Shown: positions 53,314 through 59,373 of the stretch, piece by piece
Numbering within the stretch: the first letter of the stretch is position 1
Layout: every line of letters begins with the position of its first letter
Assembly: GCA_003225005.1 (NCBI GenBank)
Contig: QIAN01000027.1
Span: forward strand, 1-59,373
DNA: 59,373 nucleotides
Source: Acidobacteriota bacterium
GTDB lineage: Bacteria > Acidobacteriota > Terriglobia > Terriglobales > Acidobacteriaceae
Direction of reading: 5' to 3'
The notes under the pieces: model-generated
What the model was told of the DNA's origin: nothing
The model's database searches: none
What the model saw: the letters and a program-made list of their open reading frames with translations, nothing else
Program-made: the position numbers and the translations under genes

Positions 53314-53666
53314 CCGCATGCCTTGTTCCTTCGATTATTAAATCCCCGGCATACAACTACCGATCCGGCATTCCCCAAATATGAAGAAACGACAGCGGTC
53401 ATCACAATGGTAGTGTGCCTCGGTAGTGTGCCTCTCTATATTCGTTGGCAGTCGACGCTCAGTTGCCCCGGTCTACCCTGAAACAAACTCGCTAGCTCCG
53501 AAGGAAGTCAAGAACCCGAAACTTCATAAGCAGCGGGACCTCCGTCCGACGCCGTTGATCTTGAAATCTTTACCGCAACAAGGAGACTATCAGCGACGCA
53601 ATCTCGTGAGCTATACTTCCGGAACTCGCTCCAACTCCCCCGTCACTCTCATGACAGGATTCTCTG
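53314..53666. other. Intergenic region with a tandem repeat
   Basis: No gene seen. It contains a perfect 13-base tandem duplication at 53409-53434. AAGGAG at about 53579-53584 is too far from the next start to be its ribosome-binding site. The ABC-transporter promoter should be here. Confidence 0.4.
53409..53434 (+). repeat. Exact 13-base tandem duplication
   Basis: GGTAGTGTGCCTC occurs twice head to tail (53409-53421 and 53422-53434). This is probably a recent slippage event in the spacer after pdxT. Confidence 0.8.
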
Positions 53667-54670
<1,004 letters not shown>

Positions 54671-54674
<4 letters not shown>

Positions 54675-55440
54675 ACTGGAAAACGTTTTTCGCTCTGTTG
54701 GCGCGTGACGCTCACGTCGCCCGCCGCAATGCCATTCAGCTCTTCCTGCAAACCTTCCTGCAGCCGCTAATGTTTGTCTTCATTTTTGGCCGCGTCATGG
54801 TCGGCAGCGGATACATGCTTCCCCAATATAAAAGCCTGCTGCTTCCCGGCATCATCGCGATCAGCATGGTCTTCACTGGAATCTGGGCTGTCGCCATGCC
54901 GTTGATTGCCGAGTTTCAATTTACCCGCGAAATTGAAGATCGGCTGCTCGCCCCCATCGAAATCTCGTGGCTGGCCATCGAGAAAGTCATCGCCGGCATG
55001 TTGCAGGCGTTGATTGCGGGACTGGTCGTGATTCCTCTGGCTTGGCTTTTGCTACGACCCGGCGTCGACATCACCATTCGCTCGCCGCTCACGTTCGCTG
55101 TCACCACTTTGCTGGTTGCGGCCTTCTCCGCCTGCGGCGGCCTCGCCCTCGGATGCAGCGTCAATCAGCAGCACATCGGACTCATGTTCAGCATGGTCAT
55201 GACGCCAATGATCTTTTTTGGCTGCACGTACTACCCCTGGAGCGCGCTCAAGGCGTTTCCCATTCTTCAGAAGCTGGTGCTTGTGAACCCTTGGTCTACG
55301 CCAGCGAAGGATTGCGTGCCGCGCTCGTTCCGCAGTTCCCCCATCTGTCCACCACGGTAAATCTCGTAGCCCTGGTATTTTTCGACATCTTGCTGCTAAT
55401 CGTCGGTCTGCGCCAGTTCGAGAAGAAAGCGATCAGCTGA
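54671..55440 (+). pseudogene. ABC-2-type permease gene with a one-base frameshift near its end
   Basis: From TTG 54671 the frame encodes an ABC-2 permease with about five helices (LFLQTFLQPLMFVFIFGR, LPGIIAISMVFTGIWAVAM, MFSMVMTPMIFFGCTYYPW). After LQKLVLVNP it runs into a false tail and stops at 55360. The natural ending PLVYASEGLRAALVPQFPHL and FDILLLIVGLRQFEKKAIS continues in the next frame to 55440. Adding one C to the CCC at 55288-55290 restores a protein of about 256 residues. Without it the last helix is lost and the exporter is probably inactive. A sequencing error in the C run is an alternative. Confidence 0.8.
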
Positions 55441-55741
55441 AATCCGCAGAGTTAAGATCGTCTGGGTCGGACACTCCCTTCGACGAGCTCAGGCAGGGTC
55501 TGTCCGCCGCCTTTGACCATTGTGGGGCAAAACCTTGAGTTGGTGCCGAATCAGCGGATCGGTGTGGGCGAAACAGGCGGGCGAATGGAGGTGCCGCTAC
55601 TATCAGGCGACGATCTTGAAGAGTGAGTGCTCCCCGCCCGCGGGTGGAGACTCGCGTACCCGTGCGCGAACCGGGCCACCCTCCGGTAGATTTCTCTTAC
55701 ATGGACGCGGTCGTCACCACGTGCCCTTCATCCGCGCGAAC
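55441..55741. other. Intergenic region with a dispersed-repeat-like string
   Basis: No gene seen. CTCAGGCAGGGTCTGTCCGC around 55489-55508 closely resembles text at 56567-56586, so both may be fragments of one dispersed repeat. The right part overlaps open frames that are shadows of the minus-strand IPT gene. Confidence 0.4.
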
Positions 55742-56146
55742 TCAGTTGACGGTAAGTACGAGTGCGCTGCTGGTTCCTCCGCTGGTGCAACCCAGATTTT
55801 CGGAGTTCCCGCTCGGAGTGCGCACCGTGACATTGACCGCTTCCGGCCCTGCGATCTCGCCGGTTGTAAGCTTTACCGTCAACTTTTTATCGGTGACTAC
55901 GTTCGCGCTCAGAACCTTCCCGTTGATGACAACTTCAGACGCCGCAACAAAATTGCTGCCGTTCACGGTGACCAGAACTCCCTGCTGTACCTGGGCAAAA
56001 GTGAGTGTGCTGGGCACGAGTGATCCGATCAGCGGTGCCGGCCTAGCACTGCCGCAAAACGGGTTTAGGGTATTGTTGCCGCAGCCTGCTAGAAACAAGA
56101 GAGCAAGCAGGACGGCGAATGACAGACTGAAAGCGCGGGAAGACAT
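55742..56146 (-). CDS. IPT/TIG-domain lipoprotein
   Basis: A 134-residue lipoprotein. The signal ends in the lipobox LFLAGC (Cys at ~22). An IPT/TIG immunoglobulin-like domain follows: IGSLVPSTLTFAQVQQGVLV, TVNGSNFVAASEVVINGKV and AVNVTVRTPSGNSENLG. The start at 56146 follows GAGGAG by seven bases and is preferred to the ATG at 56161. A surface carbohydrate- or protein-binding role is likely. It is monocistronic. Confidence 0.82.
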   Translation of the reverse strand: MSSRAFSLSFAVLLALLFLAGCGNNTLNPFCGSARPAPLIGSLVPSTLTFAQVQQGVLVTVNGSNFVAASEVVINGKVLSANVVTDKKLTVKLTTGEIAGPEAVNVTVRTPSGNSENLGCTSGGTSSALVLTVN

Positions 56147-56799
56147 GGAGATGCTCCTCATTGGATGGGTTTTCGAGGGACTCCCCGTCTAGATCGCGGA
56201 GTGGTCGTTCGTAGACACCTACCCGGGGCCCCCGACTCATGATCGGGAGACTGCAGGCCGTCTGCCAACGCACGGCCCACAGGGGCGATCCTTTTTAATC
56301 ACATTGTTTCCAAGCAGGTAAGCGAAGACAAAGCATATTGGACAAACCGCGATTCACAGGGCTCCGGTGGCCCCATTCCACCAGTGTGGTGGTTTTCAGC
56401 CAGCGTTGGTGGTCAAAGTCTGGCAATCCAGAATCGGGCCATCAGCCTTCGCGGCCGTCCAGCTCAATGTGGCGACATCGTAATGTGGGGGACAGCCGCT
56501 TCGGCTGTCCGGCCAAGCGCAGCGAGGCGCTGGCTTGTTGCGTGGCGGACGCCGCTTTCGGCTTTGCTCAGGGCAGGCTCCGTCCGCCGCCGTTGACGGT
56601 CTTGTTTTGCAAATGCAGAATCTTCCGTGCTTTGCCCTCGCGGGTTAAGCAAATCAGCCTGATCTCGAATCAGCGCTGCGCCGCAGCAGCAAATTTGCTT
56701 CGATGAAGGAGAAGATCCACACCATCACCCCGGTTCATCATCCCTGCCCAGAAATAAACGCTGTCGTGAGGCCACTCCACAAAGACATGTCAACAGCTC
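56147..56799. other. Long spacer with repeat hairpins
   Basis: No gene recognised in about 650 bases. It contains the hairpin repeat at 56490-56510, and around 56566-56597 a copy of the CTCAGGGCAGG/CCGTCCGCCGCC string also seen near 55490. Open frames here resemble nothing. Confidence 0.4.
56490..56510. repeat. REP-like hairpin GGACAGCCG/CGGCTGTCC
   Basis: A perfect nine-base-pair stem with a three-base loop, in the context GGGGGACAGCCGCTTCGGCT. The motif resembles intergenic repeats of Acidobacteriota. No T tract follows, and neither neighbouring gene ends here, so a terminator role is unlikely. Confidence 0.5.
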
Positions 56800-57081
56800 C
56801 AGCAATTCCAATGACGTCACGATTGGGACCTTTGTGCCCCTCGCCGAGGCTCTCCATTTCGTCTTTGATGGCCACGGCAGATTCTCCGGCTCCTCCACTG
56901 CGGATCACGGCGGCACGATTCGGTCAAGCCGAATTGCACCGGCAGTCTGACCGCGGACGGCAGCAACGGCATCATTCACCGCGACCTGGTGATTGTCGGC
57001 AGCGGAAAAGAGGTCGAGTTTGTCAGCACGGACGCCGGGTTGGTGATTTCCGGCTACATGAAGAAGCAGCACACCGAGTAG
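56800..57081 (+). pseudogene. Decayed secreted-protein domain (adhesion-like repeat)
   Basis: The plus strand reads FVPLAEALHFVFDGHGRFSG, then SSTADHGGTIRS. After a frame change it reads VKPNCTGSLTADGSNGIIHR, then DLVIVGSGKEVEFVSTDAG, ISGYMKKQHTE and a stop at 57079-57081. This is the pattern of a secreted acidobacterial protein family in which a FxFxGxGxFSG motif, CTGSLTxxDG and FxxTDxGxxxSG follow in order. The start and signal peptide are gone and at least one frameshift separates the halves. Confidence 0.6.
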
Positions 57082-57119
57082 GAGGCTTTCGCGCTGGCCG
57101 CCGCCGAAGTGATTCCGGT

Positions 57120-57332
57120 TCAGACTGGAGTTGAAGGCCTTAATGGCGACGACCGCGGATCGCGTGGCACCGCAAGCCGCCCGGTTCGACGCATGGTTGT
57201 GCAATCAAATTCGTAAGCCGCCCCACAAATGAGACAGACCTGGTAGTCCTGGCCTTGTGCTCCATTGTGTGGCCAGGAAAATTCGTGGCGGCAAAGCATT
57301 TCCAACAGTCGCGTTAACAATGGCGAAGTCAT
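57120..57332 (-). CDS. Small zinc-ribbon-like protein
   Basis: A 70-residue protein. MLCRHEFSWPHNGAQGQDYQ, then VCLICGAAYEFDCTTMRRTG hold a CxxxH/F...CxxC arrangement that could bind zinc. Short proteins with CRHxFSWPxxxxxxxYQVCLxCGxxYxYD are recalled in several Acidobacteriota, of unknown role. The start at 57332 is the only ATG before the conserved core. The flanking DNA is decayed, but this frame is clean. Confidence 0.65.
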   Translation of the reverse strand: MTSPLLTRLLEMLCRHEFSWPHNGAQGQDYQVCLICGAAYEFDCTTMRRTGRLAVPRDPRSSPLRPSTPV

Positions 57333-57597
57333 GTGGTTAGGATCCCCTGCGGCGATGACATGATCTCAAACTTAACTCAGAATTCGTTGTCGCGTCGGTG
57401 TCGATGGTTCATTCCGCGCAGGCGGATGGACAGCGCGTGGTCTTATTACCCCTACATCCGTCGGAGGAAGACACAAGCGGGCTACTCGCTTTTGCCGTTT
57501 GCGCAAGCCACGAAGCAGGTCCCTCACCGGGTTTTCAGCCTGGTTCGGAATGACATTCCGTGTGACCTGCTACCCAGCCCCGGCTCGAGCTGCTGCG

Positions 57598-59076
57598 CTA
57601 TCTTCGGGCGCCGCTAGGCGGCTTGTCGGTCGAGTCAGGTTGGCCTGTGTTGCCGTCGGGCGCAGCTTGCAGGACAAATTGCTCACCAAGAATTCTTACC
57701 AGGGAGTTCAGACCGCCGGCGAAAGCGATCCGCCAGCGTTCTACGCACTTCTGGGCCAGTTCGTCCATGCGGCATTCGAAAGATTGCAGAGTTTCGCTGA
57801 TCTGGATTTTCAGCGACTCAGAAACCGCCGCTTCCATCCCTTTCTGGATGATCTTCAAGTTTGCGCCGGCTTCATCGAGTTGATTCCCGAGTTCCTGGGC
57901 ACTGCGCGTGGCCAGTTCATTCAGAGCCACGTTCAGCGCGCCCTCCATTTGACCACGGGCAGTGCGGACGGTGTCGCTGGCCATTTTCGAGAGCCGCTGG
58001 TCAAGGCCCGACTCGAGCAGGCGCGCAGATTCGTCCAGCTTGGCCATGCGGCGGTCGAGGACGGAGATTTGCTCCTGCAGGCGCAATGATTCCGCCGTGA
58101 CCGTGCCTCGAACCTGTTCCAATTGCCGGCGGTGCCCCTCGTGCTCCTCGGCCAGGCTATGCTCCATCACTCCTAGCAAGTCCTCGCTCAGTCGCTTGAG
58201 ACGGTTGCCCGCCTCCACCACCTCCTGATGCAGTTCTCCCAATCCACGATTTAGGTGCTCCCGCAGATTCTGCGCGACATTCGTCGAGAGGCCCTGCGCT
58301 CGTTGTTCAACCGCTTGAAAGTCGCCTGTGACCCGTTGCCGAAATTCGTCGTAGGTTTCTCGTGTCTTGCGGTCGATGGCGGTTTTCGCCGCTTCCAGCA
58401 CCTGTTCCGACTGCTCCCGCGCCTGCTTGAGTACTTGTGGCCCAAGCTCTTTCTTCAGGCGGAGTTCCAACTGCTGTTCGAGTTCGGGAGGTATTTGCGA
58501 TAGCGATACTTCAAACCGGTTTCGCTTGGCCCCTTGCGCGAGTTTTTCCTTGATCTCCGTCACCTGCGCTTCGATCGGACTAACAAGTTCGGCAAGCACG
58601 GTCTTGAGATGCTCGTCAGAGAGTTGCTTGCGGATTCTGTCGAGGGCAATTTTCAGCGAGGCCGCGACTTGATCCGGCGGCATTGCCTGTCTGTTGTCAG
58701 CCGGAAGTGCTGACACAAGTCTGTCGTCCACTGGCGCAGACAGTCGCGCCCAATCTTTAGGAACAGTCTTCAATCCCCAGAAATTGTCCGGACGGTCGAA
58801 GCTCGCGCCCAACATCCAACTGTGCCGTTCGCTACCGATGGGCTGACAGGAAACCACTTGCGCCGTCGTTTCACGACCGTCCTGATGGTGGAAGTGCAAG
58901 GGAACTCCGTTCTCCAGTTTCATCGGAGACCGCATGGCACAACCATGGGCGTTGACCACCAAAGTCTCGCAGACTTCAGAGAACTGGGCTCCCGGTTCCA
59001 GGCTGGTCACCAGTATCGGGAGCGTGACCGGAACTCGCGAGCTGCGTCGTAATGTTGGGACATTTGTATTGTGCAT
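57598..59076 (-). CDS. PilZ-domain protein with a long coiled-coil C-terminus
   Basis: A 492-residue protein. Residues ~8-105 form a PilZ-like c-di-GMP-binding barrel (RRSSRVPVTLPILVTSLEPG at the start, VVNAHGCAMRSPMKLENGVP, WMLGASFDRPDNFWGL at the end). The RxxxR part is present; the DxSxxG part appears degenerate (NAHGCAM). Residues ~130-480 are a long heptad-rich coiled coil (EQRAQGLSTNVAQNLREHLN and similar) resembling methyl-accepting or apolipoprotein-like helices, without a membrane segment. The start at 59076 is preferred, as the PilZ fold begins soon after. It may scaffold c-di-GMP-dependent assembly or motility (inference). Confidence 0.8.
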   Translation of the reverse strand: MHNTNVPTLRRSSRVPVTLPILVTSLEPGAQFSEVCETLVVNAHGCAMRSPMKLENGVPLHFHHQDGRETTAQVVSCQPIGSERHSWMLGASFDRPDNFWGLKTVPKDWARLSAPVDDRLVSALPADNRQAMPPDQVAASLKIALDRIRKQLSDEHLKTVLAELVSPIEAQVTEIKEKLAQGAKRNRFEVSLSQIPPELEQQLELRLKKELGPQVLKQAREQSEQVLEAAKTAIDRKTRETYDEFRQRVTGDFQAVEQRAQGLSTNVAQNLREHLNRGLGELHQEVVEAGNRLKRLSEDLLGVMEHSLAEEHEGHRRQLEQVRGTVTAESLRLQEQISVLDRRMAKLDESARLLESGLDQRLSKMASDTVRTARGQMEGALNVALNELATRSAQELGNQLDEAGANLKIIQKGMEAAVSESLKIQISETLQSFECRMDELAQKCVERWRIAFAGGLNSLVRILGEQFVLQAAPDGNTGQPDSTDKPPSGARR

Positions 59077-59373
59077 AGCCTCCGCCTTGTCGCCACGAGT
59101 GAGTGCGCTCGGCCCGTAACCCAAGCGCCGTATACAACTACGTTAGCGCCAAGTTCATGAAAGAGGGTTAACTCGGTGGTTCCGTTTCAGGATGTTCGAA
59201 GGCCACTGCCTTTCGTAACCGATGAAAGGCAGTGAGCCCGGCTCCGTAGGTGCCTCGCAGCCAGCGGGCGGACGCACTCGTGCGCCGCCTTTGATTTTGC
59301 TCTTGAACTCGAAAGCGGAGGGTAATGTCGATTCAGCGACTGCGCTTCAGCAGCAAAACTCCGCCAATGAGGG
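59077..59373. other. Right-end spacer
   Basis: No gene seen in the last ~300 bases. It holds the promoter side of the PilZ gene, a strong hairpin at 59204-59234 and a text GCGCCGCCTTTGATTTTG near 59282-59299, vaguely like the repeat strings at 55.5 and 56.6 kb. Confidence 0.4.
59204..59234. repeat. Perfect 11-base-pair hairpin
   Basis: CACTGCCTTTC and GAAAGGCAGTG flank a nine-base loop. No T-run follows on either strand, so a factor-independent terminator is not certain; it may be the terminator or leader of a gene beyond the window. Confidence 0.55.

Overview
This 59.4 kb chromosomal segment probably comes from an Acidobacteriota bacterium of the Terriglobia/Koribacter type. That is inferred from the mix of protein families: sortilin/BNR-repeat proteins, a secreted heme-PHM protein, DUF5818-like and IPT-domain secreted proteins, small zinc-ribbon proteins, many MacB-like permeases and CCCACGGC-type hairpin repeats. 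No rRNA or tRNA gene was found to confirm it. The segment is a mosaic of intact housekeeping operons separated by spacers rich in decayed genes.

Layout. 1-3 kb: an IS4-type transposase, a STAS/receiver-like protein and the tail of a lost beta-propeller gene. 3-9 kb: a secreted heme-copper monooxygenase-like protein, a ThuA protein, a Tat-exported sugar isomerase-like protein, then zwf-glk for entry into glucose-6-phosphate metabolism. 9-10.7 kb: a crp remnant, a small zinc-ribbon gene and a one-base-frameshifted ABM-like gene.

10.7-24.5 kb is the most distinctive block. A minus-strand operon encodes a DmsE/MtrA-type decaheme cytochrome, a large MtrB/PioB-like outer-membrane barrel, a small cytochrome c, a membrane NapC-like hexaheme cytochrome and a 13-heme cytochrome fused to a cytochrome b. 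Together these form a plausible route from quinol to the outside of the cell. Just upstream lies a CRP-type regulator, then on the plus strand a cydB remnant, pyruvate:ferredoxin oxidoreductase and a dihydroorotate-dehydrogenase-like gene. Perfect TGTGA-N6-TCACA palindromes precede both mtrA and the PFOR gene at class-II-like promoter positions. The recognition helix of the neighbouring regulator (SRETVTR) matches that operator, so the block looks like one regulon.

24.5-31 kb: a decayed HEPN/nucleotidyltransferase pair, murI, and a four-gene iron operon (FTR1-DUF2318 permease, two FtsX-type permeases, and an ABC ATPase fused to a DtxR-type metal-sensing repressor). A Fur-like operator precedes it. 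31-38 kb: a SprT-like protease, a small secreted-protein cluster with a TPR protein, and uvrA. 39-44 kb: an aa3-type cytochrome c oxidase operon. 44-53 kb: a PP-loop ATPase, a giant BNR-repeat protein, a thioesterase, and pdxS and pdxT separated by unrelated genes and a parE remnant. 53-59 kb: an ABC exporter whose permease is frameshifted, an IPT lipoprotein, decayed DNA, a small zinc-ribbon protein and a PilZ-coiled-coil protein.

Two single-base homopolymer losses (10.2 kb and 55.3 kb) could be sequencing errors or real mutations. All functional statements are read from sequence and family knowledge; no database search was run.
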